From Erysipelotrichaceae bacterium (lineage in GTDB: Bacteria; Bacillota_I; Bacilli_A; Erysipelotrichales; Erysipelotrichaceae), in assembly GCA_030523555.1 (NCBI GenBank), contig JAUNIH010000006.1, forward strand, positions 1 through 47,686: 47,686 bases of DNA. Direction: 5' to 3'. Of the stretch, positions 35,028 through 43,217 are shown one piece after another. Each line of letters starts with the position of its first letter. Position 1 is the stretch's first letter. Position numbers and translations under genes: made by a program. The notes under the pieces were generated by a model. That model saw only the letters and a program-made list of their open reading frames with translations, was not told the DNA's origin and did not search any database.

Positions 35028-35030
35028 GTG

Positions 35031-35981
35031 ATGGAAGAAAGACTGCTTGCACTACTGAAACTGGCCCTTAAATATCATGCGAGTGATATTCATTTTCTGG
35101 TGGTGAAAAATGAATGCTCAATTGAGATGAGGGTCGATGGTAAATGCCGTAAAGTCAAAGGTAAAGCTCAGGACTACAAACTCGTAAGGTACCTGCAGTA
35201 TCTCTCCAACCTTGATGTCGGCATGATCACGAAACCCCAGACGGGGCAGTTTGAAATGGATGTTGAAGGGAATCTCCTGTCTTTACGATTTGCGATCATC
35301 CATGAGCTCAATATGATCAACGGTGTATTGCGTATTCTTAATTCCAGAATCAACCTGTCGGTTCATAGCCTTTCTTTACTTGATTTTCAGAACCGTTATC
35401 TTGAACGGATACTGAAGAAACCAAATGGCCTGATTATTTTTTCCGGTCCTACAGGTTCGGGAAAGACGACTTCCGTCTATACCCTCTTGAAACACATAAA
35501 AGGGAAGAAGATCTTTTCTGTAGAGGACCCGATTGAAGTGTATCACGACGAATTTGTTCAGCTCTCCATAAACGAATCGACAGGTTTTGATTACTCTAAA
35601 GCCGTAGAACAGATACTCCGACATGATCCGGATATCATCATGATTGGCGAAATAAGAGAAGCCAAGGCGGCAAGATGGGCAGTAAACGCCGCCAATACCG
35701 GGCATCTTGTCTTAACGACCATCCATACTTCCAAGGCTTCAGGCTGTATCTCAAGAATGAAGGAACTCGGAGTAAGTGAAGACTATATCTATGAGAACCT
35801 TATATGTCTAATCAATCAGAGAATGATGTATAACGTAAAGACCAGAAAGAAACAGGTACTCTTTGAAATAATGGATGCCAGGGAAATTGAATATTTCAGG
35901 GAACACGGAAGAAACTCTAAAGATTTCTTAAGTATCGACAGACAGATAGAGATGGGAATTAAAGATGGATTATTCACGTAG
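35031..35981 (+). CDS. comGA: Competence pilus assembly ATPase ComGA
   Basis: A 316-residue PilT/PulE-type ATPase that powers the transformation pseudopilus. Walker A is FSGPTGSGKTTS (about 137-148), the Asp box is VEDPIEV, Walker B is IIMIGEIREAKAA, and a His box is HLVLTTIHTSK. Length fits ComGA (about 356 in Bacillus), slightly shorter. No ribosome-binding site precedes either GTG 35028 or ATG 35031. It overlaps comGB by 17 bases and heads the comG operon. Confidence 0.93.
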   Translation: MEERLLALLKLALKYHASDIHFLVVKNECSIEMRVDGKCRKVKGKAQDYKLVRYLQYLSNLDVGMITKPQTGQFEMDVEGNLLSLRFAIIHELNMINGVLRILNSRINLSVHSLSLLDFQNRYLERILKKPNGLIIFSGPTGSGKTTSVYTLLKHIKGKKIFSVEDPIEVYHDEFVQLSINESTGFDYSKAVEQILRHDPDIIMIGEIREAKAARWAVNAANTGHLVLTTIHTSKASGCISRMKELGVSEDYIYENLICLINQRMMYNVKTRKKQVLFEIMDAREIEYFREHGRNSKDFLSIDRQIEMGIKDGLFT

Positions 35982-36972
35982 TATTTTTTCTAAAAAAGAA
36001 TTAAGTATTGATGATCTTTACTATATGAGAAAACTGTTGGAGACAAATATGCCACTTAATTACTGTATGGATCTATTGGAGAATTCAAAAAACAGAGACA
36101 GTTTTACGAAAATCAGAGAAAAACTAAGTGGAGGAAAGCTGATAGAAGAGATTATCAGTGAATATCTTCCAACTTCCATTAAGGAATATATGTTACCTTT
36201 ACTGGGACATTTCTCTTTTGCGGAATCTTTATCACTGTCTCTGGATTTCTATGAAAAAAACAGTGGAGGATTATCTACATTTATCGGACAGATTGCCTAT
36301 CCGTGCGTGCTTCTGTTTGTGACGGTATCCGCCTTATATCTTTTTGATCTTTATGGACTTGATTCAATCTTTGGACTTCTTAAATCATTTACTTCAGACC
36401 TTGGGATATATCAGGATTTAAGAATCATGTTCAGGATATTTATCAGGATCTTCTATTACGGGATGTTAGGTATGATTGTCATTATTGTCTATTTTATCAG
36501 TCCCAAAAGAATCAGTTTTCTCTACATTGTAGTCTCAAGATATTTTCCTGATTCACTGCTTAATATCTATTACAGTGAAGAGTTTGTATCACTATTACTG
36601 ATATGTGTATCCAAGGGTTATGGATCCAGACAGTCATTAGATATTTTAAAAAGGATGAAACACAAACCCATCATATCTTTACTGGCTTTTCATCTTGATG
36701 AAAGTCTGCTTGAAGGAGAGAGTCTACAGGCTGCGGTTAAAAAGAAATACTATGATATGTCCTTATCGAGGTTTATCAGAATCGCATCTTCATCTGATGA
36801 TTTTGAAGGGATATTAGGATCCTATACATCTATGGCTCAGGAAAGGATCAGAAGAAGGATGAAGAGGGCATCAGGGACCATACAGGTTTTCAATTATACG
36901 ATTATCGGTCTGATTATTATTTTTATCTATCAGGTACTATTTATGCCTATGCAGGCTATTTCAGCCTATTAA
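35965..36972 (+). CDS. comGB: Competence pilus inner-membrane protein ComGB
   Basis: A 335-residue PilC/GspF-type protein: two copies of the T2SSF domain, with membrane helices at about 110-130, 155-178 and 310-330. The second half shows YSEEFVSLLLICVSKGYGSRQSLDIL, a T2SSF hallmark in part. It anchors ComGA at the membrane in the pseudopilus machine. Operon with comGA and comGC. Confidence 0.87.
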   Translation: MDYSRSIFSKKELSIDDLYYMRKLLETNMPLNYCMDLLENSKNRDSFTKIREKLSGGKLIEEIISEYLPTSIKEYMLPLLGHFSFAESLSLSLDFYEKNSGGLSTFIGQIAYPCVLLFVTVSALYLFDLYGLDSIFGLLKSFTSDLGIYQDLRIMFRIFIRIFYYGMLGMIVIIVYFISPKRISFLYIVVSRYFPDSLLNIYYSEEFVSLLLICVSKGYGSRQSLDILKRMKHKPIISLLAFHLDESLLEGESLQAAVKKKYYDMSLSRFIRIASSSDDFEGILGSYTSMAQERIRRRMKRASGTIQVFNYTIIGLIIIFIYQVLFMPMQAISAY

Positions 36973-36982
36973 AGGAGGATTA

Positions 36983-37276
36983 ATGAAAAAAGGTTTTACA
37001 TTACTGGAAATGATTGTGGTGGTGATTATTGTATCGGTACTGATGCTGCTGACGATACCGAATATTTCTAAAGTTATTGATTCGGTTGACTCCAAGGCAT
37101 GTGATGCGATGACGAAAGTTGTAGACAGCGGCATTGTAGAATTCAAACTGGATTATGGAACAATGCCTAACAGTATTACTGATTTAGTCAATGGGGGATA
37201 TATTGATTCTAGTCAGACCTCATGTTCTAACGGAAAGGCTTTATCTATTGTAAATGGTCACTGTGTTCATGAATAA
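36983..37276 (+). CDS. comGC: Major competence pseudopilin ComGC
   Basis: A 97-residue type IV prepilin. The leader KKG-FTLLEMIVVVIIVSVL has the cut site after G4 and glutamate E5 of the mature chain, followed by the hydrophobic helix. Two cysteines in the C-terminal half (SSQTSCSNG, NGHC) may form the disulphide typical of ComGC. AAAGGAGGATTA precedes the ATG. It overlaps comGD by eight bases. Confidence 0.93.
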   Translation: MKKGFTLLEMIVVVIIVSVLMLLTIPNISKVIDSVDSKACDAMTKVVDSGIVEFKLDYGTMPNSITDLVNGGYIDSSQTSCSNGKALSIVNGHCVHE

Positions 37277-37559
37277 GAAGGGTTATTCGATGGCAGAACT
37301 ATTGGTTCTTTTGATATTTGTGATGGCAGCTACAGTCCTCAGTTTAAGCAACTATCATGAACTCAATATGGAACACTACTATTTTATGAATGAATATCTT
37401 CTCAATCAGTCTATATCCATAAATGAATATACAGATATTCCTATGGATCATAATGTCTATTTCAATTCCATGGGAAGAGTAAGAAACGGGGATACCATTC
37501 ATTTTGATACCCATTCCGTTATTGTTCATCTGGGTAATGGATATATCACTTATGAATAA
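37269..37559 (+). CDS. comGD: Minor pseudopilin ComGD-like
   Basis: A 96-residue prepilin-like protein. NKKG-YSMAELLVLLIFVMAA has the processing site and E5 of the mature form, with Y instead of F at +1. The start at 37269 is preferred since it puts the leader at usual length; the longer frame starts inside comGC. Order after comGC and size fit ComGD. Confidence 0.8.
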   Translation: MNKKGYSMAELLVLLIFVMAATVLSLSNYHELNMEHYYFMNEYLLNQSISINEYTDIPMDHNVYFNSMGRVRNGDTIHFDTHSVIVHLGNGYITYE

Positions 37560-37800
37560 GAAGGGTTTTCTTTTACTGGATAGTCTTTTATGTGTCTTTA
37601 TTGGTGTCAATATGTGTCTGTTATGTTTTTCAATTTATCGAATCATCAATTCTGATATAGACGTTAATCGAAGATATAACGAAAGAGAAAATGATTTCTA
37701 TTATGAACTGTTCAATTCTTTTGAATACTGCGAAAGATGTGTCATAAATGAACCTGATGAGGAATCTATTGGGACTGATGATTATAGTGATGATGCTTAA
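37552..37800 (+). CDS. comGE: Minor pseudopilin ComGE-like
   Basis: An 82-residue protein opening NKKG-FLLLDSLLCVFIGVN. It has the prepilin cut site, but the glutamate at +5 of mature pilins is aspartate. The same ATGAATAAGAAGGG start sequence as comGD suggests duplication. It overlaps comGD by eight bases and the next gene by 53. ComGE is by position and size; sequence is too short for more. Confidence 0.65.
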   Translation: MNKKGFLLLDSLLCVFIGVNMCLLCFSIYRIINSDIDVNRRYNERENDFYYELFNSFEYCERCVINEPDEESIGTDDYSDDA

Positions 37801-38212
37801 TATCAGTCTGCTGGCCTATAGTATTACGGGTAATATATCATTTGACTACAATCAGATAAATGATGATCTTTCATTCTGTCAGTTAAGAAGGATTATGCTG
37901 ATAGCTTATGATCAAAGTCTCAGTCATGACTCTATAACATTTACCTATCATAATAAGGAATTCAGATTGAGTCTTGTGAACAGTAAACTTCTTTTGCAGC
38001 CAGGTACCCAGATCTTTCTCAATGATGTTGAAAGTCTTTATTTTATCGAAATAAACGGGTGCTATGTTGTGAGGTATACAAGAAAGGGGAAGGAGTATGA
38101 AAAAGTCATCTGTTCAAAAAGCGGGATTTATATCGACGACTTTTCTGATTGTGATGTGCTTCCTGAGCTCAATAGTGATGGCGAAAGCGGATTATATAAT
38201 CAAGACACGTAA
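37748..38212 (+). CDS. comGF: ComGF-like protein
   Basis: A 154-residue protein with an N-terminal hydrophobic segment (about 5-25) and a beta-rich rest, RLSLVNSKLLLQPGTQIFLNDVESLYF, fitting the ComGF pattern of a short anti-parallel sheet. No prepilin cut site is visible. It overlaps comGE by 53 bases, so a later start may be used, and overlaps the following gene by 116 bases. Confidence 0.65.
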   Translation: MNLMRNLLGLMIIVMMLNISLLAYSITGNISFDYNQINDDLSFCQLRRIMLIAYDQSLSHDSITFTYHNKEFRLSLVNSKLLLQPGTQIFLNDVESLYFIEINGCYVVRYTRKGKEYEKVICSKSGIYIDDFSDCDVLPELNSDGESGLYNQDT

Positions 38213-38444
38213 TGCCTTATATAATCTTCAGGAATTTGAAAGTTCATTTTCTTTAGAGGCAAAAGTCATAGAACACTGCAAATGTATACTTATGCAGAAT
38301 ATAGATCTTGAAGATTTTTATACTGATGGTGTTTATGTCAGCGTTCATGAATCAAAGGATGGCTATACTCTTTACTATGATAAATATGTAATGGAGCTTA
38401 CAGTATATGAAAAACAGATCATCGATTATACGGTAAGTTCATGA
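38097..38444 (+). CDS. comGG: ComGG-like protein
   Basis: A 115-residue protein starting MKKSSVQKAGFISTTFLIVM, with a G-F junction and following hydrophobic helix like a prepilin, but T in place of E5. It has a good ribosome-binding site (GGGGAAGGAGT) inside comGF. Last gene of the comG operon. The 116-base overlap with comGF in another frame is large for bacteria. ComGG is inferred from position and size. Confidence 0.65.
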   Translation: MKKSSVQKAGFISTTFLIVMCFLSSIVMAKADYIIKTRNALYNLQEFESSFSLEAKVIEHCKCILMQNIDLEDFYTDGVYVSVHESKDGYTLYYDKYVMELTVYEKQIIDYTVSS

Positions 38445-38467
38445 AAACACTTTATTTATCGTATTCC

Positions 38468-38496
38468 TTGACTTACATATTTATAGCCCATAGAAT
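38468..38496 (+). promoter_or_regulatory. Promoter of the MATE gene, leaderless arrangement
   Basis: TTGACT (38468-38473), 17-base spacer, TAGAAT (38491-38496), then nine bases to the ATG at 38506 and no Shine-Dalgarno sequence. It is the clearest case here of a complete -35/-10 pair placed so that the transcript begins at or within about three bases of the start codon. Confidence 0.7.
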
Positions 38497-38505
38497 GGTC
38501 TTGTT

Positions 38506-39882
38506 ATGGATGAAAATATCAACACCATAGGTAAGGATTTTACGCTGACTCAGCTTATAGCCTTTACAGCCGGTCCGGTATTTACCAATCTGCTGGTATC
38601 GGTTTTACAGACACTCGATGACAGTTTATTCATATCAAGATACTGCGGTCAGGATGCATTGGCCGCTTTTTCGGTATCCTTTCCTTTCTTTATGCTGATG
38701 GACGCCATTGGAATGGTGCTTTCGGCAGTATCGGTAGGCTGTTCCATCAAGATGGGACAGAAGAAGAATGATGAAGCCAATTCGGATTTTACGACAGTCA
38801 CGATAATCACATTTCTTTCAGGACTGGCATTTTCCATTATTCTTTTCTTTTTCGGTGAACCGATCTTAAGACTTATGGGAGAAACGGATATTCTGATGCC
38901 ATATGCTTTGACTTACGTAAGAATATCCCTATATACTTTGCCGTTACTGATGACAGGTTATGTCTTTTCAAGATTCTATGTCATAGCGGGCAAACCGCAG
39001 TATGCCGTTATTACGACAGCTATGGCGACATTTATCAACCTCTTCTTTGACTGGCTGTTTATTGTAGTGATGAAGATGGGTATAGCCGGTACGGCACTGG
39101 CCAACTCTATCAACTATGTGACAGTATTCGTCTTTTCGATGTTTGTGTTTGCCAATCCCAAACAGGAAGTTCATTTTGTCAAACCGGAAAGTAAGATATG
39201 GCCTTTACTTAAATCAACATTCCTATATGGAAGATCACAGTTTATTACTTCTCTTTCAATTTCCGTTAACGGCTTTATCGCCAATAATGTTCAATTGGCA
39301 TTAGGTGGAGAAGTCTTTGTGGCGGCCTATACGATTGTCACGAATGTGCAATGGCTCTTTATGAATTCATATTTTGCGTTTTTAGGAACAGTTTCACCGA
39401 TTGTATCCTATGCCTATGGTGAAAAAAACGCTCCTAAACTGTCCAAGACTTTCAGACAGATCTTTATTCTGGTTACCTTACTGATGATAATGATTGTCAT
39501 TATCTTTGTATCGGGTAAGGATCTGATTATGTTACTTTATCTGACGGAAGAAAGTAATCCGGCAATAAGGGATATCATTAATTATGGTGTAAAGATAGTA
39601 CCTTATGGTTTTCTGTTCTTTGGTTATAACGTCATGGTTCAGGAGCTGGCCACATCAGTCGGTAATACAAAAACTTCGATGATCCTTTCTATGATTCAGC
39701 ATATCCTGGTTCAGAATGTACTGATGCTGGCGATACCTTATATCTTTGGGGTTAACGGTATCTGGTTTGTCTTTACCGTAACCCAGATTATAACGCTGTT
39801 CTTCTCCCTCTATGTCATCAATGCCTATAAGGATGTCTATGGATATGGAAGAAGCGGTATAGCGACATTTGTGAATGAATAA
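38506..39882 (+). CDS. MATE-family efflux transporter
   Basis: A 458-residue MATE exporter with twelve predicted membrane helices, moving cationic compounds out by a cation gradient. The first half has GPVFTNLLVSVLQTLDDSLF and IALANSINY-like turns (GMAGTALANS variant GIAGTALANSINY), the second half mirrors it. It belongs to the MepA-like bacterial branch by general look; the substrate cannot be told. Terminator at 39887. No regulator gene adjoins. Confidence 0.88.
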   Translation: MDENINTIGKDFTLTQLIAFTAGPVFTNLLVSVLQTLDDSLFISRYCGQDALAAFSVSFPFFMLMDAIGMVLSAVSVGCSIKMGQKKNDEANSDFTTVTIITFLSGLAFSIILFFFGEPILRLMGETDILMPYALTYVRISLYTLPLLMTGYVFSRFYVIAGKPQYAVITTAMATFINLFFDWLFIVVMKMGIAGTALANSINYVTVFVFSMFVFANPKQEVHFVKPESKIWPLLKSTFLYGRSQFITSLSISVNGFIANNVQLALGGEVFVAAYTIVTNVQWLFMNSYFAFLGTVSPIVSYAYGEKNAPKLSKTFRQIFILVTLLMIMIVIIFVSGKDLIMLLYLTEESNPAIRDIINYGVKIVPYGFLFFGYNVMVQELATSVGNTKTSMILSMIQHILVQNVLMLAIPYIFGVNGIWFVFTVTQIITLFFSLYVINAYKDVYGYGRSGIATFVNE

Positions 39883-39886
39883 AAAG

Positions 39887-39908
39887 AAAAAGCCCGATGG
39901 GCTTTTTT
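39887..39908 (+). terminator. Terminator after the MATE gene
   Basis: AAAAAGCCC-GAT-GGGCTTTTTT. It lies between the MATE gene and the 3' end of the convergent tRNA and can serve both. Confidence 0.9.
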
Positions 39909-39916
39909 GTTACATA

Positions 39917-39990
39917 TGGCAGGGGAGGAAGGAGTTGAACCCACACACGCGGTTTTGGAGACCGATGTACTACCGCTATACTACTCCCCT
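39917..39990 (-). tRNA. tRNA-Trp (CCA anticodon)
   Basis: A 74-base tRNA on the minus strand. The acceptor stem is AGGGGAG paired with CTCCCCT, discriminator G, encoded CCA at the 3' end. The anticodon loop reads CTCCAAA, giving CCA, which decodes UGG. D-loop GTAGTATAGCGGTAGTAC and T-loop GGTTCAACTCC are normal. Single tRNA, no cluster. Confidence 0.95.
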
Positions 39991-40002
39991 ATGTGCTTAA
40001 TT

Positions 40003-40031
40003 ATTTTAACCTAAAGAATACCTTTATGCAA
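40003..40031 (-). promoter_or_regulatory. Promoter of tRNA-Trp
   Basis: On the minus strand TTGCAT (40026-40031), 17 bases, TAAAAT (40003-40008), 12 bases before the mature tRNA end. It lies against the GNAT gene's start region on the other strand. Confidence 0.72.
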
Positions 40032-40034
40032 GTT

Positions 40035-40040
40035 TATAAT
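40035..40040 (+). promoter_or_regulatory. -10 box of the GNAT gene, leaderless arrangement
   Basis: TATAAT ends six bases before the ATG at 40047, and no Shine-Dalgarno sequence intervenes. It is back to back with the tRNA-Trp promoter. Confidence 0.45.
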
Positions 40041-40046
40041 AGGGTT

Positions 40047-40571
40047 ATGAGTGCTTATTTCTCAAAGATAAAAAAAGAATATTATGATTCATTGAATGAA
40101 TATCGAAAAGAACTTATGGAAACGGGTTCTTCTTTTGATGGATGTGCTAATCTTGAGAATTTTGATGATATGGAAAAGTGGCATCTTGACTGTATATTGT
40201 ATGAAAGTAAAGATACTGTTCCACCTCTATATTCCATAGGTTATCAGTATCTTTATATTGAAGATGATGAGGTGATTGGACTTCTTAATTTCCGTCCTGA
40301 AGCCATGAGCCATCCCTATCTTAAAACCTTTGGCGGACATATCGGATATAATATCAGACCTTCCAAAAGAAAAATGGGATATGGGGTAAGGATGCTGAAA
40401 GATTTTCTTCCAATCGCAAAAACATATGGATTAAAAGAAGTGCTTTTAACCTGTCTTGAACATAACGAAGGGTCTAAAAAGATTATTATGGCAAACGGGG
40501 GAAAATACGACTGCAGTCTTTTCTATAAACCTGAAAACTGCAATGTTGAGCGATATATTATCACGCTATAG
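40047..40571 (+). CDS. GNAT-family N-acetyltransferase
   Basis: A 174-residue GNAT protein: YLYIEDDEVIGLLNFRP is strand beta4, GGHIGYNIRPSKRKMGYG is the acetyl-CoA-binding loop (R/Q-x-x-G-x-G as KRKMGYG), and LLTCLEHNEGSKKIIMANGG is the beta5-alpha region with the usual asparagine. It acetylates an unknown small molecule or amine. The start at 40047 is taken because a -10 box sits six bases upstream; ATG 40026 is an alternative without ribosome-binding site. Confidence 0.83.
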   Translation: MSAYFSKIKKEYYDSLNEYRKELMETGSSFDGCANLENFDDMEKWHLDCILYESKDTVPPLYSIGYQYLYIEDDEVIGLLNFRPEAMSHPYLKTFGGHIGYNIRPSKRKMGYGVRMLKDFLPIAKTYGLKEVLLTCLEHNEGSKKIIMANGGKYDCSLFYKPENCNVERYIITL

Positions 40572-40621
40572 GCAATGATATAATAAAGAAAAAGTATACA
40601 CATAATAAACGGAGGAATAAT

Positions 40622-41344
40622 ATGGCTACACCACATAATAAGGCCTTAAAGGGCGAAATCGCCAGGACAGTAATCATGCCTGGAGATCCGCTTCGTGCAA
40701 AATTCATCGCCGATACATTTCTTGAAGATGTAAAGATGTTTAACGATGTAAGAAACATGTTCGGCTTTACCGGAACATACAAAGGCAAAAAAGTGTCCGT
40801 TATGGGTTCAGGTATGGGTATACCATCCATCAGTCTCTATGCCTATGAATTATATGAATTCTATGAAGTAGAAAATATCATTCGAGTAGGTTCAGCTGGT
40901 GCCTATGCGGAAGATCTGGATATCTTTGATACAGTTCTTGTGACTGGTTCCTTCTCTGAATCTTCATTTGCGAAAGCGTATGGAAACTATGATGGAAAGA
41001 TCATGTATCCTGATGAAGACCTAAATGATAAATTAAGAGACTCAGCGCAAAACAGCGGTATCGATCTTCATGAAGGTCTTATCTGTTCTTCTGATCCTTT
41101 CTATTATGTCAACGGTATGGATGAACATTCTCTGGAAAATGCCAGAACATATAATCTGCTGGCAGTAGAAATGGAATCATTCGGTTTGTTTACAGTTGCC
41201 AAGAGCCTGAATAAGAAGGCGGCGTGTCTATTGACGATATCAGATCATCTGATTAATCATAAGGAAACTTCCGCACAGGAAAGACAGACAAGGCTGCTCG
41301 ATATGATCAAGATCGCTCTTGACGCTGATATCTACGGGGAATAA
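40622..41344 (+). CDS. deoD: Purine-nucleoside phosphorylase DeoD type
   Basis: A 240-residue hexameric-type PNP that splits purine nucleosides with phosphate into base and ribose 1-phosphate. It shows TPHNKALKGEIA, VIMPGDPLRAKFIA (phosphate-binding loop), VGSAGAY, and AVEMESFGLF with the ribose-binding MES residues, and TISDHLI with the catalytic aspartate. GGAGGAATAAT precedes the ATG. First gene of a salvage operon with the kinase and dipeptidase behind it. Confidence 0.96.
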   Translation: MATPHNKALKGEIARTVIMPGDPLRAKFIADTFLEDVKMFNDVRNMFGFTGTYKGKKVSVMGSGMGIPSISLYAYELYEFYEVENIIRVGSAGAYAEDLDIFDTVLVTGSFSESSFAKAYGNYDGKIMYPDEDLNDKLRDSAQNSGIDLHEGLICSSDPFYYVNGMDEHSLENARTYNLLAVEMESFGLFTVAKSLNKKAACLLTISDHLINHKETSAQERQTRLLDMIKIALDADIYGE

Positions 41345-41346
41345 TC

Positions 41347-42225
41347 ATGAAAGTATTAAGTTTTGGGTCTTTAAACTATGACCATGTCTATGAAGTTGAA
41401 CATTTTACAGAGCCTAAGGAAACCCAGTCATCACTTGGATATCTCCGTAATTTTGGCGGTAAAGGTTTAAACCAGTCTATCGCTTTAGCCAAGGCAGGCT
41501 TGGATGTCTATCATGCCGGCAGAGTTGGAAGTGATGGTCAGGACTTTATCGATTATCTTAATAAATACGGTGTTAAAACAGACTATCTTTTAAAGGATGA
41601 TAGTATGGCGACCGGTCACGCCATTATTGAAATATGCAATGGTCAGAACCGTATCCTCTTACATGGTGGCGCCAATCAGTCTATAGATGAAGCGCAGATT
41701 GATGATGTCCTTGAACATTTTGAAGAGGGCGATGTATTACTTATTCAGAATGAGATATCCAATCTTTCATATCTGATTGAATCAGCACATGAAAAGGGCA
41801 TGATGATCATCTTTAATACCGCACCGATGAATGATAAGGTCTTTACCTATCCTCTTAATCTTATTGATATCTTTGTGGTAAATGAAATTGAGGCAGCAGG
41901 TCTGGCTGAAATTGACAGTAAGGATGAAAAGGAAGTTATTCCTGTTCTGTCAAAAAAATATCCTGATAAGGCAATTGTCTTAACGGCAGGAGAAAGAGGT
42001 TCTTATTATATTAAAGGTGATGATGTCATTCATCAGGATGCCTATATGGTAGAGGCAGTTGATACAACAGCGGCAGGAGATACTTTTACCGGTTTCTTCC
42101 TGGCTTCATATCTTAAATATCAGGATGTAAAAAAGGCTTTGGATCTTGCCTCAAGAGCTTCAAGTATCGCCGTCACAAGAAGAGGGGCAGCACAATCTAT
42201 CCCTTCTATAGAGGAACTCGCATAA
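41347..42225 (+). CDS. Ribokinase-like PfkB kinase
   Basis: A 292-residue ribokinase-type enzyme. It opens LSFGSLNYDHVYEV, with NFGGKGLNQSIALAKAG as the sugar loop and VDTTAAGDTFTGFFLAS with the catalytic aspartate (TAAGD). Ribose is a good candidate substrate since it lies between PNP and nucleoside-handling genes. Two bases separate it from deoD and it shares one base with the dipeptidase gene start. Confidence 0.87.
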   Translation: MKVLSFGSLNYDHVYEVEHFTEPKETQSSLGYLRNFGGKGLNQSIALAKAGLDVYHAGRVGSDGQDFIDYLNKYGVKTDYLLKDDSMATGHAIIEICNGQNRILLHGGANQSIDEAQIDDVLEHFEEGDVLLIQNEISNLSYLIESAHEKGMMIIFNTAPMNDKVFTYPLNLIDIFVVNEIEAAGLAEIDSKDEKEVIPVLSKKYPDKAIVLTAGERGSYYIKGDDVIHQDAYMVEAVDTTAAGDTFTGFFLASYLKYQDVKKALDLASRASSIAVTRRGAAQSIPSIEELA

Positions 42226-43187
42226 TGAAATATATTGATATGCACTGTGATACCATTACCGCTTTATACAGGGAAAATGGAAGTTTATCAGAAAACAATC
42301 TTCATAATGATCTGAATAAGATGAAAAAGGGTGAATGCATGTTACAGAACTTCGCTGTTTTTACCCATATTCAGAAAGATGATTCATCATTTACGAAGAA
42401 AGCCATCGATTATTACTATAAGGAAATAGAAGAAAACAAGGATATCATCAGACCTGTATATACATATCAGGATATTCTCGATAATGATTCAAAGGGATAT
42501 ATTTCAGGTATGCTGACACTGGAAGAAGGAAGCGTCATTGATGGAGATCTTAAAAATCTTGAATGGTATTACGATAAGGGTGTAAGAATGATTACCCTGA
42601 CCTGGAACTTTGTGAACGGTATAGGATATCCGAACTTTATACCTGGAGAAACCGAAGGTGATATCATGTATCACTATGACAGAGAACATGGACTTACTGA
42701 CTTTGGTATAGAGTATGTAAGGAAGATGGAAGAACTCGGAATGATTGTCGATGTATCACATCTTTCCGATGCCGGATTCTACGATGTCTTAAAATACACC
42801 AGTAAACCATTTGTGGCATCACATTCCAATGCCCGTGCCTTATGTGGGGTAGCCAGAAATCTTGATGATGATATGATCAGGAAACTGTCAGAAAGAGGTG
42901 GGGTTACCGGTCTGAATTTCTGCAGTGTCTTTATTGAAGATCACAACGAAGAAATGACTACCATTGAAAATATGGTAAGACATATAAGACATATCGCTGA
43001 TATAGGTGGAATCGACTGTATTGGTCTTGGATCTGATTTTGATGGTATCGGCAATAAACTTGAGATAGTTGATGCCTCAGGTATGCAGAAACTCTATATG
43101 GCCTTAAAACCTTATTTCTCTGAAGAAGATATTGAAAAAATCTTCTATAAGAATGTCCTGAGAGTTTATAAGGAAGTATTAAAATAA
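42225..43187 (+). CDS. M19-family (renal-type) dipeptidase
   Basis: A 320-residue M19 zinc dipeptidase in the amidohydrolase fold. The metal motif YIDMHCDTIT (H-x-D) is at residues 4-10, the bridging glutamate in LTLEEGSVI, then VDVSHLSDAGF and ASHSNARALCG for the two later histidines, and LGSDFDGI. No signal peptide, so it acts in the cytoplasm. Overlaps the kinase gene by one base; terminator at its end. Confidence 0.9.
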   Translation: MKYIDMHCDTITALYRENGSLSENNLHNDLNKMKKGECMLQNFAVFTHIQKDDSSFTKKAIDYYYKEIEENKDIIRPVYTYQDILDNDSKGYISGMLTLEEGSVIDGDLKNLEWYYDKGVRMITLTWNFVNGIGYPNFIPGETEGDIMYHYDREHGLTDFGIEYVRKMEELGMIVDVSHLSDAGFYDVLKYTSKPFVASHSNARALCGVARNLDDDMIRKLSERGGVTGLNFCSVFIEDHNEEMTTIENMVRHIRHIADIGGIDCIGLGSDFDGIGNKLEIVDASGMQKLYMALKPYFSEEDIEKIFYKNVLRVYKEVLK

Positions 43188-43211
43188 GAGACTTACAGAT
43201 GTAAGTCTCTT
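43186..43211. terminator. Bidirectional terminator between M19 and adenosine deaminase genes
   Basis: AAGAGACTTAC (43186-43196), AGAT loop, GTAAGTCTCTT (43201-43211); A and T runs on both sides. Confidence 0.92.
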
Positions 43212-43217
43212 TTATGT

